This document shows, piece after piece, positions 33,890 through 42,861 of a DNA stretch of 56,651 nt. Under the pieces are notes generated by a model that saw nothing but the letters and a program-made list of their open reading frames with translations, ran no database searches and was not told where the DNA came from. The DNA is taken from contig JAJFIC010000075.1 in the NCBI GenBank assembly GCA_021775315.1, positions 1-56,651 of the forward strand. The letters are read 5' to 3'. The stretch's first letter is position 1. Each line of letters begins with the position of its first letter. A program made the translations under genes and the position numbers. This stretch comes from Paracoccaceae bacterium. GTDB taxonomy: Bacteria > Pseudomonadota > Alphaproteobacteria > Rhodobacterales > Rhodobacteraceae.

Positions 33890-36363
33890 TGGGGGATTCC
33901 TTGTTCGGTGAAACTGGTTGTGGAGTCTGTGCGCGGTAACAAATTGTCCGGGTCATACGCCGTCCGATCAAGAACATGCGCTCTACGTTCCTGACCTGCA
34001 ATTATCACCACAAGATCGGTGCCGGGCAGGGCGGCCTGTGGTTTGAGATAGGCGAACGCCAAAAGCTTGCCCACCGAATGACCATAGGCCACCGACGCGG
34101 TTGCGCCGACCACTTGGCCATCCAGCAAAACAGCCTCGCCGCCATGGCCATCTTCTGATCCGTTGGTTGCGATCTCAAGATAAGTGCAAACCCATGGCAG
34201 GCTGGATTGGGCGCTGCGGCGTGTGGCTTCGGCCCCAAGGTATTCCTTGTCAAGCTGGACAAAACGCATCACATCGGCCTCGGGCAAACTAACCTCATTG
34301 GTCAACTCACCCGCGCCCTTAAAGGCCTTTTCCATCCGCATCACATTCATCGCAAATGATCCGTAATTGATGATATTGCTGGCCTGCCCAGCCGCCCAAA
34401 GCGCATTGTAAACGTCGGGTGTTGCGGCATTTGGCATATGAAGCTCCCACCCCAGCTCGCCCGCATAAGACATGCGCAAGGCCAACACGTCATGCCCGGC
34501 GACGCGGATATTGCGCCCGCTTAGCCAACGGAAATGCGCGTTATCAAGCTTTGCATCGGTGCATTGGGCCAAAACATCGCGCGACCTTGGGCCGTTCAGC
34601 GACAGGGCAGCCCATTGATCCGAGCGGTTGAAAATTTCAAACACATCATCCCCGCGATGCTGCGCCAGATGGTCCAGCAAACGCTGTTCAAAAAACGCGG
34701 CACAAACAAGGTAAAACCGATCTTCCGCCAGCTTGACGATTGTGGTTTCAAGTTCGATCCGCCCACGTCGGTTCAGCATATGGGTCAAGCCGATGCTGCC
34801 GATTTTCTGCACCAGACGATTGGCGGTCAACCGGTCAAGACAGGCCGCAGACCCCGGTCCTGATAGTTCGATCTTGGCAAACGCCGTGACGTCCATCACC
34901 CCGACGCCGCTGCGCACCGCGCGAACCTCGGCCCCGACGATGTCATGCACCAGGTTGCGGCGAAAACTGTATTGGTCAAGGGCGACCACATCGCCGGTGG
35001 CAAACCAACGCGGGCGCTCGTGGCCATAAACCTCTTCAAAAACCGCGCCCTGATCTTTGAGGCGTTGGTAAAGTGGCGAAGGCTTAACCGGTCGCCCGGC
35101 CAGACGGTTGAAATGCGCGAACGGCACCTCGTGGCGCAAGCAGTAATCCTCGCGCGCTTTGACAACCTGCCAATCCTTGGTCGCATAGACCCCAAACCGG
35201 CGCGGATCGAATTCGCGCATCGAAATATCCGCTGCCCCATGCACCATCCAACGCGCCAGTTCGCGGGTTAATCCCGGCCCCCAGCCAATGCCGATCTGGG
35301 TGCCGCAACAACACCAGTAATTCTGCACACCCGGCGCGGGACCGATCAGCGGGTTGCCATCCGGCGGATGTGAAATCGCGCCGTGAACCTCGCGCCTGAT
35401 GCCAAGATTTGCAAAGACCGGCATCCGGTCCATAGCGTTTTCCAGCCACGGCATGACGCGGTCATAATCAGCGGCAAACAGCTCGTTTTCGGCCTCCCAC
35501 GGGCAATGGTCCAGCCAGACGGCATTGGGGTTTTCTTTCTCGTAAATCCCGATCAGCCCGGATTTCTGTTCCATCCTGATGTACCCCGATACAAGTTTAT
35601 CATCGCGGATCACCGGCAGTTCACGTTCAAGCGTTTGAAATTCCGGCACCGGGTCGGTGACAAAATAATGATGCGTCATGGATGTCATCGGCAGTTGCAG
35701 GCCTGACCATTCGCCCATCTGGCGTGCATAAGTACCGCCCGCATTGACCACATGTTCACAGGTGATGTCGCCCTGTTCGGTCTCGACCCGCCATTCGCCT
35801 GTGGGGGTCTGCGTGATATTGGTCGCCTGACACCGCCGGATGATTTGCGCGCCAAGGGCACGCGCCCCGCTGGCAAGGGCCTGCGTGACACCCGACGGAT
35901 CAACATGGCCGTCATCAGGTGTGTGGAGCGCGCCAAGAACGCCGTCAAGATTGTAAAACGGATGCAGCGCGGCAACGCGGTCTTTGCCCACCAGTTCAAT
36001 ATTGAACCCCAATGCGCGCCCCACTGACAGCGTGTGGCGCAACCAGTCCATTTCGTCGTCGGTATAGGCCAGCCGGAACGAGCCACAGCCGTGCCATGTC
36101 ACCGACTGCCCGGTTTCCGCCTGCAACCCGCCGGAATACAGCCCGATATTGTAATCCACGCATTTGCCCAGGCCAAAACTTGAGGTCGAATGGGTGATTT
36201 GCCCCGCCGCGTGCCATGTGCTGCCGCTTGTCAGTTCGGCCTTTTCCAGCAACACAATATCGCGCCACCCTTCATGCGCCAGATGATAGGCCAGCCCGCA
36301 GCCCATTATCCCGCCTCCGACGATCACCACTTTGGCCTGTGTTGGGAAACGGTGGGATGACAT
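33886..36363 (-). CDS. FAD-dependent demethylating dehydrogenase with GcvT domain, third paralogue
   Basis: This 825-residue enzyme has the VVIVGGGIMGCGLAYHLAHEG dinucleotide motif, GSTWHAAGQ with the flavin His, and a GcvT-type C-terminal half (SGVGVMDVTAFAKIELSGPG and later MRMEKAFKGAGELTNEVS). It is the third such gene in the window and the one most tightly bound in an operon: its stop overlaps the MDR dehydrogenase start. The divergent pair on the other side is an RpiR regulator and a Rieske oxygenase, so the whole set probably degrades one methylated compound. AAGGGCGAATA precedes the ATG. Confidence 0.86.
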   Translation of the reverse strand: MSSHRFPTQAKVVIVGGGIMGCGLAYHLAHEGWRDIVLLEKAELTSGSTWHAAGQITHSTSSFGLGKCVDYNIGLYSGGLQAETGQSVTWHGCGSFRLAYTDDEMDWLRHTLSVGRALGFNIELVGKDRVAALHPFYNLDGVLGALHTPDDGHVDPSGVTQALASGARALGAQIIRRCQATNITQTPTGEWRVETEQGDITCEHVVNAGGTYARQMGEWSGLQLPMTSMTHHYFVTDPVPEFQTLERELPVIRDDKLVSGYIRMEQKSGLIGIYEKENPNAVWLDHCPWEAENELFAADYDRVMPWLENAMDRMPVFANLGIRREVHGAISHPPDGNPLIGPAPGVQNYWCCCGTQIGIGWGPGLTRELARWMVHGAADISMREFDPRRFGVYATKDWQVVKAREDYCLRHEVPFAHFNRLAGRPVKPSPLYQRLKDQGAVFEEVYGHERPRWFATGDVVALDQYSFRRNLVHDIVGAEVRAVRSGVGVMDVTAFAKIELSGPGSAACLDRLTANRLVQKIGSIGLTHMLNRRGRIELETTIVKLAEDRFYLVCAAFFEQRLLDHLAQHRGDDVFEIFNRSDQWAALSLNGPRSRDVLAQCTDAKLDNAHFRWLSGRNIRVAGHDVLALRMSYAGELGWELHMPNAATPDVYNALWAAGQASNIINYGSFAMNVMRMEKAFKGAGELTNEVSLPEADVMRFVQLDKEYLGAEATRRSAQSSLPWVCTYLEIATNGSEDGHGGEAVLLDGQVVGATASVAYGHSVGKLLAFAYLKPQAALPGTDLVVIIAGQERRAHVLDRTAYDPDNLLPRTDSTTSFTEQGIPQ

Positions 36364-36426
36364 TTATTCGCCCTTTGTTGATATTCGGCTCGACATGTTA
36401 AGCAAACAAATATACCGTCGTCAATC

Positions 36427-37314
36427 ATGAATGGGACAAATGTATCAAGAGAAGTATTGGAGCGGCTGGCCGGTGAATTGGCCGACCTGACACCAGAGGC
36501 GCGCAAGGCCGCAACCTATGTGTTGGAAAACCCCCGCGATGTCGGGGTTTCAACCGTGCGTGAAATCGCGCGTTCGGCCAACGTGAAACCCAATACAGTG
36601 GTGCGCATGGCGCGGCAGGTCGGCTTTGACGGTTACGAGGATTTCCGCGAACCGTTTCGCGAAGCGATCCGCGAAGGCGCGGTTTCCTTCCCGGATCGGG
36701 CGCGTTGGCTGCAAGCGGTGCGGGCAACGGGTGATATGGGCGGGCTATACGCCGATATGGTGGGCAGTGCGCTGCGTAACATCGAAGAAACCTTTGGTGA
36801 CATTGACGAGGCGACGTTGAAATCCGCTGCTGACACGATCTGGAACGCCCGCAATGTCTATACGCTAGGGGTTGGGGTTAATAATTCCAACGCCCGGAAT
36901 TTCACCTATCTGGCGTCAACTGGTATGGTGCAGTTTCATTCGATCCCACGTGCAGGGTCCAATGCGACCGATGATCTGGCATGGGTGGATCAGCGCGATG
37001 TGTTGATCGCGATCACCTGCAAACCCTACCGGGCCGAGGTGGTCGCCGCGGTCGCGCTTGCCCGTGAACAAGGCGTGCGGGTGATTGGTATTTCGGACAG
37101 TCCGGCCTCGCCCATTATACGCGGTTCTGTTCACGGGTTTATCGTGGCTGCCGACACGCCGCAGTTCTTTCCATCCTCTGTCAGCACCATCGCGCTTTTG
37201 GAGATTCTGCTTAGCTTTGTTATCGCCGGGGCCAGCCCGGAAATCGTAGCGCGGGTTGAGCGGTTCCATGAGCGTCGTTTGCAGTTGGGCATTTATCACA
37301 AGGAACAGCCATGA
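36427..37314 (+). CDS. RpiR/MurR-family transcriptional regulator
   Basis: This 295-residue regulator has an N-terminal RpiR helix-turn-helix (GVSTVREIARSANVKPNTVV, then RMARQVGFDGYEDFREPFRE) and a C-terminal SIS domain from about residue 130 (NVYTLGVGVNNSNARNFTYL). SIS domains of this family bind phosphosugars or other small effectors. The gene shares a 63-bp divergent region with the FAD/GcvT operon and overlaps the Rieske gene by 4 bp, so it probably controls both directions. The AT-rich divergent gap is where its operator should lie. Confidence 0.9.
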   Translation: MNGTNVSREVLERLAGELADLTPEARKAATYVLENPRDVGVSTVREIARSANVKPNTVVRMARQVGFDGYEDFREPFREAIREGAVSFPDRARWLQAVRATGDMGGLYADMVGSALRNIEETFGDIDEATLKSAADTIWNARNVYTLGVGVNNSNARNFTYLASTGMVQFHSIPRAGSNATDDLAWVDQRDVLIAITCKPYRAEVVAAVALAREQGVRVIGISDSPASPIIRGSVHGFIVAADTPQFFPSSVSTIALLEILLSFVIAGASPEIVARVERFHERRLQLGIYHKEQP

Positions 37315-38402
37315 CCAAAGCCCCGCAAAAATCGCTTGAGGCGCGGTATTACACCGACCCTGCGATATTTGCCGCAGAAAACGCCGGATTGCTGGCGCGC
37401 ACATGGCAATTTGCCTGTCATGTTTCGGCATTGGCGCGGCCGGGGGATTACACCAGCTTTGAGATCGCCGGGGAAAGCCTGTTTGCCATACGCGGCCGCG
37501 ACGGTGTCATCCGGGCCTTTTACAATGTCTGCCAACACCGCGCCCATCAACTGGTCAAGGGCAGTGGACACACACGGGTTGTGGTCTGCCCCTACCACGC
37601 GTGGAGTTATGAACTGACGGGCCAGTTGCGCGCCGGTCCAAATCTAAACGTCGTCGAAGGCTTGGATAAAAGCCAGATTTGCCTAGCGAAGGTCGCTTGC
37701 GAAGAATTTCTTGGCTTTCTGTTTGTCAATCTCGACCCTGACGCGCGGCCGATGGACACTTGGTTTGGCGATGCCCGGCGTGAATTGGCGGAATGGGTGC
37801 CGAATTGGGCCGCTCTTAAGCCGCTTGAATGGGTGGAAATCCCTGAGAATTGCAATTGGAAAGTCTCGGTCGAGAATTATTCGGAATGCTATCATTGCGG
37901 CCTGAACCACCCGACATTTGCCACCGGTGTTATCAAGCCGGAAACCTATGACATCCAGCCGCAGGGCCATTGCCTGCGCCACACGACCGAGTGCCAGAAT
38001 CTGGCGCAGATGACCTATGATATTCAATCCGGCTTTGCCCATCAGAACGAATATTCCAGCTGGTATTTATGGCCGATGTTCAGCTTTCAGGTCTATCCCG
38101 GCAATATTCTGAACACCTATCACTGGCGGGCCATTGATGCCGATCATGTGGTGGTCTGGCGCGGTTGGTATTCCGTGGACGGGCAGGAAAGCGAAACCCT
38201 GCGCGGTCTGGCCGTTCAGGACCGGCAAACCACGGTGGCTGAGGATATAACGCTGGTGGAATCCGTCCAACGCGGGCTGAAATCACGCGGCTACAGACCG
38301 GGGCCTTTGGTGCTTGATCCCCAATGTGGTGTCAATTCCGAGCATTCGGTGAAAGTTTTGCAGGACTGGATGCGTCAGGCGGTTGATACGCCGCCGCTTT
38401 AG
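37311..38402 (+). CDS. Rieske non-heme iron oxygenase, second copy (GbcA/Stc2-like demethylase candidate)
   Basis: This 363-residue oxygenase has Rieske ligands Cys74 and His76 (CQHRAH) and Cys93 and His96 (CPYHAWSY), then iron ligands His195 and His200 in NYSECYHCGLNHPTF. The compact N terminus and the NYSECYHC motif are like those of glycine-betaine and proline-betaine demethylases. It is translationally coupled to the RpiR regulator. Its stop codon overlaps, tail to tail, that of the glycosyltransferase on the other strand. No ferredoxin reductase gene is nearby, so a partner must lie elsewhere. Confidence 0.87.
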   Translation: MTKAPQKSLEARYYTDPAIFAAENAGLLARTWQFACHVSALARPGDYTSFEIAGESLFAIRGRDGVIRAFYNVCQHRAHQLVKGSGHTRVVVCPYHAWSYELTGQLRAGPNLNVVEGLDKSQICLAKVACEEFLGFLFVNLDPDARPMDTWFGDARRELAEWVPNWAALKPLEWVEIPENCNWKVSVENYSECYHCGLNHPTFATGVIKPETYDIQPQGHCLRHTTECQNLAQMTYDIQSGFAHQNEYSSWYLWPMFSFQVYPGNILNTYHWRAIDADHVVVWRGWYSVDGQESETLRGLAVQDRQTTVAEDITLVESVQRGLKSRGYRPGPLVLDPQCGVNSEHSVKVLQDWMRQAVDTPPL

Positions 38403-39916
38403 GGTTTGTATCCATGGCCGATATATAGTGCGTAGCTGTTGACGAAATGGCCGAACCTGCGGATTTCAATCGTCTCGACCTTGTCCACCACATCGAAATG
38501 GTCGCGTAGATAGGGCGTCATCGGAAAGGCCCGGTCGGTCAGGATGATCGCAGTTTGCCCTTCATGCAGTTGGTTTTGCTGCCAAAAATCAAACTGGCTG
38601 TTACGCCTTGCGATCACGGTCACGTCTTTGTCCTGCGCCCAAAACGCCAGCAAAGCGCCGCTGCGGTAATCTGAGCTTGCCAGAAAATCCGCCTTTCTGA
38701 GCTTTCGTGCCAGTGCCGTTTTCTCGGAAACTTCAGGCCAGCCAAACATGATCGCAAACTCGCTGTCATAGCCATCAAACAGCGCGTTGATCGGTGCCAC
38801 CACGTAATTGAAGGTAAAAGCCGTCGCAAAAACAACGCCGTATATCACATGGGCCATGATCTGCCAGCGTTTGGCAAAATAAAGCACGGCAAACGGTAGG
38901 AAGGTGATGAAGGCCACCAAACCCCAATAATAAAGCACGCTGATATAATAAGACAGCGCAAGACAGCCAAGGGCCGAGGAAATCAGCACCGCCAGCGTCA
39001 GGCCGCGCCAATTGGCAAAGCCCGAGCACTCACGAGGCGTCACCACTGGTCGGTTCATTATGAAACGTGTCAGGGCAATCAGCAGGAACGGCGACACTGC
39101 GATGCTTGTGGCAACCAGAAAACCGGCAAAATTCACGCCCGTGCGATTGATGCTGCGGCTGTTTTGCAGTCGATCACCCATATGAAACTGGAACGATGCC
39201 GCCTGATGCGCCGCGTTCCAATAAACCACCGGCAGCACACAAATCAGAGCCGCCAGAACCGCCAGATAGAAATGCTTGGATTTCAGGATCGGGCGCAAGC
39301 GCGGAACAAAAACCACAAGGCCAAACACCCCTGCCGCAAATAAAATGGCATTGTATTTGGTCAGCCCCGCCAGCCCAAGCAGGATTGCGGTGGCGTAAAG
39401 CGGGCCAATTGCGACCTCGGCTTTTGTGGACATCCGCTCGAACAACGAAAAGGCGGCAACCCCCGCCAACGACAAAAGAGCAATCAGCAGATGGTCGTGA
39501 AAGGTTATGGCGGCAAAAATGAAATATAGCGGCGAGGCGAAAACCACCAGCAGCGCCAGTTTGGGGTCAATCGACACCCCCCAGCGTTGCGCCCTTTTGA
39601 GCCACCACAGGATTGACCAGATCAGAACACCGCTGGTCAGCAGGCTGGGCAGTCGCAGCGCCACACGACTGGTGCCAAAAACCGCCTCGGTCACACCTTG
39701 CAGCCACGCCTGAAGCGGCGGGTGATCGTAATAGGACCAGTCAGGATGCTGACCCCATAACCAGTAATACGCCTCGTCCGGGATCGGGCTGGCGAACAGA
39801 TGAAAAATAATGCGCTCGGCAATCAGAATTGCCAGCGCCAGCCACACAAAGGAAGCTGGCAGGTTTTGGCTGTCAGGTATCGCGGCCTCAGCCGACTGAG
39901 GTTCAGACCGGTTCAT
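38399..39916 (-). CDS. GT39/ArnT-like membrane glycosyltransferase
   Basis: This is a 505-residue polytopic protein with about 11 helices. The first periplasmic loop carries the catalytic motif PIPDEAYYWLWGQHPDWSYY followed by DHPPLQAW, typical of the PMT_2 family that moves sugars from polyprenyl phosphate carriers to lipid A or other acceptors. A second enzyme of this family lies at 46703. The gene stands alone, downstream of the Rieske gene in the opposite direction. Its acceptor is unknown. Confidence 0.88.
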   Translation of the reverse strand: MNRSEPQSAEAAIPDSQNLPASFVWLALAILIAERIIFHLFASPIPDEAYYWLWGQHPDWSYYDHPPLQAWLQGVTEAVFGTSRVALRLPSLLTSGVLIWSILWWLKRAQRWGVSIDPKLALLVVFASPLYFIFAAITFHDHLLIALLSLAGVAAFSLFERMSTKAEVAIGPLYATAILLGLAGLTKYNAILFAAGVFGLVVFVPRLRPILKSKHFYLAVLAALICVLPVVYWNAAHQAASFQFHMGDRLQNSRSINRTGVNFAGFLVATSIAVSPFLLIALTRFIMNRPVVTPRECSGFANWRGLTLAVLISSALGCLALSYYISVLYYWGLVAFITFLPFAVLYFAKRWQIMAHVIYGVVFATAFTFNYVVAPINALFDGYDSEFAIMFGWPEVSEKTALARKLRKADFLASSDYRSGALLAFWAQDKDVTVIARRNSQFDFWQQNQLHEGQTAIILTDRAFPMTPYLRDHFDVVDKVETIEIRRFGHFVNSYALYIGHGYKP

Positions 39917-39966
39917 CTATTTGGTTCCACGCGCGGCTAGGCTGGCATTATCGGATGTGACCGATC

Positions 39967-40380
39967 TCAGGGCGTTTTGACCGCATCGCGTTGAAATGTC
40001 ACCACATCAGTGCTGCCATCATCGTATAACAATTCGATTGTGACTGTTTCGACCGAGCCTAGGGGCAGGGTGATATAGGGCAGGCGGCCTTCGGCCTTCA
40101 TGGCGTTGGGCGCACCTTCACCTTCGTAACAGGTTTCAAGTTCCCATTCCTGATCCGGGGTCTCGGAATTGATGCCGTATTTGACGCCGTCCAGCCCACA
40201 TCGCCAGCTTTCCAGATGGGTGAAATACACCAGATCGTTGCCGTCAAATTCACGCACAGCGATCCAATTGCCTTTGGTGGCATTCAGGATCGGTTTAACC
40301 TCGGCCGCGGTGGTAAAAGCGTTGGCGGGCGCGGCACTGACCAGCGCGCAGGCAAGAAGCGAATAGAGTATTTTTTTCAT
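39967..40380 (-). CDS. Small exported protein of unknown function
   Basis: This 137-residue protein has a signal peptide (MKKILYSLLACALVSAAPANA) and two pairs of Cys that may form disulfides in the periplasm. GAGGTGCCCTT precedes the ATG. The mature part is strand-rich: GNWIAVREFDGNDLVYFTHL and later LPLGSVETVTIELLYDDGS. I do not recognise the family. It lies 138 bp upstream of, and divergent from, the glycosyltransferase-like gene, with a GCGGGG/CCCCGC hairpin in the gap at 40456-40473. Confidence 0.75.
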   Translation of the reverse strand: MKKILYSLLACALVSAAPANAFTTAAEVKPILNATKGNWIAVREFDGNDLVYFTHLESWRCGLDGVKYGINSETPDQEWELETCYEGEGAPNAMKAEGRLPYITLPLGSVETVTIELLYDDGSTDVVTFQRDAVKTP

Positions 40381-40517
40381 AAGGGCACCTCAGTCATATA
40401 TGATGGGGGAAGTATCCACAATTTCCCGCCCGAAAGCGAGGGCTTTGCGCCCGGCGCGGGGTTACAGCCCCGCAATTTCCACCTATAGTCGCCGAAAAAC
40501 AGCAAAGGCCCATTGGG

Positions 40518-41504
40518 ATGTCGCGCAAGTTCAATATTTTGGCCATCGTACAGGGTGGGCGGTTGCAATATGAGGCCGTTCTGCTGGCGGCCAGTTTGCG
40601 CGAATTCAGCCCTGATTTGGTTGGGCGGCTTTATCTGGCCGAGCCGCAACCGGGCGGCAAATGGTCAAGCGATCCGCGGATTGACGATCCTGAGGTCCGG
40701 GCTTTGCTGGAAAGTCTGGGTGCTAAAATCGTACCGTTTCAATCTGAGGTCTTTGGCGATTCTTATCCTTATGGCAACAAGATCGAGGGCTTAAAGGTGT
40801 TGCCAAAGGGCGAGCCATTTGTGTTTTTCGACACAGATACGCTGTTTTTGGATGATCTCAGCACAGTGCCGTTTGATTTTGACCGACCGTCGGCATCAAT
40901 GAAACGCGAAGGCACATGGCCGGAAATTGAACTTTACGGCCCCGGTTATACCGAAACCTGGAAATCGCTTTACGACAAATTCGGGTTGAATTTCCAAAGC
41001 TCGCTGGATTTGGGCCAGCCAGATGAGTATTGGGAGCGCTATTTGTATTTCAACGCGGGCTGGTTTTATGGCCGCTGTCCGCATGAATTTGGCGGTCTGT
41101 TTTTAAAATTCGCCCGCGCTATCCGTGATGACCCGCCTGAGGCATTGGTGTGCCAATCGTTGGATCCGTGGCTGGATCAGGTGGCGCTGCCACTGGTCAT
41201 CCATGCGCTGGGCGGCGGGCGCGATGTTTTGCCAATGGGTCTGCTAGATGGGTCGGTGTCGTGCCATTGGCGGGTCTTGCCGCTGCTTTATGCGCGCGAA
41301 CCGGACCGGGTGGTTGAGGCGTTGCATTTGATTGCGGCGCCCAACAAGATCAAGAAGGTCATCAAGCAATACGAGCCGATAAAGCGTATGTTGTACCAGC
41401 GGCGCGGCCTAAAGGTGCGGGCGCTGTTTGATCGCGATAATCTGCCCGACAAGGAACAGAAAATCCGCAATCGGATCAAGGCCAATAAGTTGTGGGTTCG
41501 TTAA
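40518..41504 (+). CDS. Glycosyltransferase-like protein (GT-A fold, unknown substrate)
   Basis: This 328-residue cytoplasmic protein has a nucleotide-sugar-type N terminus (KFNILAIVQGGRLQYEAVLL) and the metal-binding DxD motif in PFVFFDTDTLFLDD. It has a later Trp/Tyr-rich acceptor region (LYFNAGWFYGRCPHEFG). The pattern is that of a GT-A glycosyltransferase, close to GT8-like proteins. There is no membrane helix. The C terminus is basic (RNRIKANKLWVR). The gene is single and is followed by three families of intergenic repeats. Confidence 0.65.
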   Translation: MSRKFNILAIVQGGRLQYEAVLLAASLREFSPDLVGRLYLAEPQPGGKWSSDPRIDDPEVRALLESLGAKIVPFQSEVFGDSYPYGNKIEGLKVLPKGEPFVFFDTDTLFLDDLSTVPFDFDRPSASMKREGTWPEIELYGPGYTETWKSLYDKFGLNFQSSLDLGQPDEYWERYLYFNAGWFYGRCPHEFGGLFLKFARAIRDDPPEALVCQSLDPWLDQVALPLVIHALGGGRDVLPMGLLDGSVSCHWRVLPLLYAREPDRVVEALHLIAAPNKIKKVIKQYEPIKRMLYQRRGLKVRALFDRDNLPDKEQKIRNRIKANKLWVR

Positions 41505-41505
41505 A

Positions 41506-41548
41506 GCGCAATCCGAAAAGTGGGAACCGGTTTTCGGATAGATTGCGC
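41506..41548. repeat. Palindromic alphaproteobacterial intergenic repeat, full copy
   Basis: GCGCAATCCGAAAAGTGGGA at the left pairs with TTTTCGGATAGATTGCGC at the right, forming an interrupted hairpin directly after the stop codon of the glycosyltransferase-like gene. Sequences with this core are familiar as dispersed repeats in alphaproteobacteria. Confidence 0.7.
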
Positions 41549-41561
41549 GTAAATATGGTGA

Positions 41562-41584
41562 CGCAATCCGAAAAGTGGGAACCG
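41562..41584. repeat. Same repeat, left-half copy
   Basis: CGCAATCCGAAAAGTGGGAA plus CCG repeats the left arm of 41506-41528 without its partner arm. It is a tandem partial copy 56 bp downstream. Confidence 0.7.
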
Positions 41585-41617
41585 CGGTTGCCCCGTGCGG
41601 TGCACGAGGGCGCTGGC

Positions 41618-41661
41618 AAAGGGGGCTGTCTGCCCCCTTTGAAACCCCCGAGGATATTTTT
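41618..41661. repeat. Rhodobacteraceae-type GC-rich intergenic repeat, copy 2, terminator-like
   Basis: A 9-bp stem, AAAGGGGGC with GCCCCCTTT around TGTCT, is followed by ACCCCCGAGGATATTTTT. The T run follows on the plus strand. It lies between the convergent glycosyltransferase-like gene and hisE, so it can stop transcription from either side. Confidence 0.7.
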
Positions 41662-41674
41662 AAAAAGAAGAAGA

Positions 41675-41992
41675 TCAGGAGGGTCTTGAGGCTTTTTCTT
41701 CGATGCCGGACAGGCCTTCGCGGCGTTCAAGTTCGGCCAGAACGTCATCAAGAGCCACGTCGCTGGCGGCCAGCATGACCAGCAGATGATATAGCACGTC
41801 TGCTGCCTCATTCGTCAGGTTTTCGCGGTCACCTTTGGCGGAGGCGATGATGGCTTCAATCGCTTCTTCGCCGAATTTTTCGGCCGTTTTTGCGGTGCCT
41901 TTAGATAGCAGTTTCGCGGTCCATGAACTGTCGGGATCGGCGGACTTGCGCGCTTCGATGGTTTGGGCCAGTCGCTTGAGTATATCGCTCAT
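41675..41992 (-). CDS. hisE: Phosphoribosyl-ATP pyrophosphatase
   Basis: This 105-residue all-helical MazG-type enzyme carries out the second step of histidine synthesis, PR-ATP to PR-AMP. The conserved metal-binding helices are seen in [17 protein letters not shown] and [17 protein letters not shown]. The cyclohydrolase HisI is not fused to it and is not in the window. It is last in the visible his run and its start overlaps the hisF stop by 4 bp. Confidence 0.96.
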   Translation of the reverse strand: MSDILKRLAQTIEARKSADPDSSWTAKLLSKGTAKTAEKFGEEAIEAIIASAKGDRENLTNEAADVLYHLLVMLAASDVALDDVLAELERREGLSGIEEKASRPS

Positions 41993-42747
41993 AAGCGCAT
42001 TCCGATGCCTGCGGCCTGCATATGTTGCTTGGCCTCTTTGATCGTGTAATCCCCGAAATGAAAGATCGAGGCCGCAAGCACGGCGCTGGCATGGCCTTCG
42101 GTCACGCCTTCGACCAGATGATCCAAGGTGCCAACGCCGCCTGAGGCGATGACCGGGATGTTGACCGCGTCCGCTATGGCGCGGGTCAGCGGCAGGTTGA
42201 AGCCGCTGCGGGTGCCATCACGATCCATCGAGGTCAGCAGGATTTCACCCGCACCTTTGCTTTCGACCAGAAGGGCGAATTCGACCGCGTCAATGCCTGT
42301 GGCCCGCCGACCGCCATGGGTGAATATCTGCCATTTGCCGGGGCTTGTGGTTTTGGCGTCGATGGCGACGACGATACATTGGTTGCCGAATTTGTTGGCC
42401 GACTGGGCGATCACGTCGGGGTCGGCCACGGCTGCCGAGTTAAAGCTGACCTTGTCAGCCCCCGCCAACAGCAAGGCGCGCACGTCATCGGGTGTGCGCA
42501 CGCCGCCGCCGATTGTCAGCGGCATAAAGCATTGCTCGGCCGTGCGGGTCGCCAGATCATACATGGTGCCGCGGTTTTCATGGGTTGCGTTGATGTCGAG
42601 AAAACACAGCTCATCCGCCCCGGCGGCGTCATAGGCACGCGCGGCCTCGACCGGGTCACCAGCGTCGATCAGATCGACAAAGTTGACGCCTTTAACGACG
42701 CGGCCGTCTTTGACGTCGAGACAGGGGATGATGCGGGTTTTTAGCAT
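41989..42747 (-). CDS. hisF: Imidazole glycerol phosphate synthase cyclase subunit
   Basis: This 252-residue TIM barrel takes ammonia from HisH and makes imidazole glycerol phosphate and AICAR. It opens with [20 protein letters not shown], with the catalytic Asp11 equivalent. The phosphate-binding loops LTIGGGVRT and [13 protein letters not shown] are present. Its glutaminase partner hisH lies about 1.4 kb upstream rather than adjacent. The ATG directly follows the stop of a possible tiny ORF. Confidence 0.97.
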   Translation of the reverse strand: MLKTRIIPCLDVKDGRVVKGVNFVDLIDAGDPVEAARAYDAAGADELCFLDINATHENRGTMYDLATRTAEQCFMPLTIGGGVRTPDDVRALLLAGADKVSFNSAAVADPDVIAQSANKFGNQCIVVAIDAKTTSPGKWQIFTHGGRRATGIDAVEFALLVESKGAGEILLTSMDRDGTRSGFNLPLTRAIADAVNIPVIASGGVGTLDHLVEGVTEGHASAVLAASIFHFGDYTIKEAKQHMQAAGIGMRL

Positions 42748-42840
42748 TTATGAATTCTTACGATGAATGGTGCGGATGGATGGCATGTTAAAGAGCAGCA
42801 AGACAATCAGCAACAGGATGATGACGGGTGGGAACAACAC
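42748..42840 (-). CDS. Possible 30-residue hydrophobic microprotein between hisA and hisF
   Basis: In the hisA frame, just after its TGA, an open stretch encodes LFPPVIILLLIVLLLFNMPS followed by IRTIHRKNS, which looks like one membrane helix with a basic tail. A GTG at 42840 could start it, but there is no good ribosome binding site. Its TAA stop abuts the hisF ATG. It may be a real microprotein, a readthrough tail for HisA, or chance. Hydrophobicity and exact fit to the gap are the only support. Confidence 0.3.
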   Translation of the reverse strand: MLFPPVIILLLIVLLLFNMPSIRTIHRKNS

Positions 42841-42861
42841 TGGCGAGGTGAAGGCACCAGA

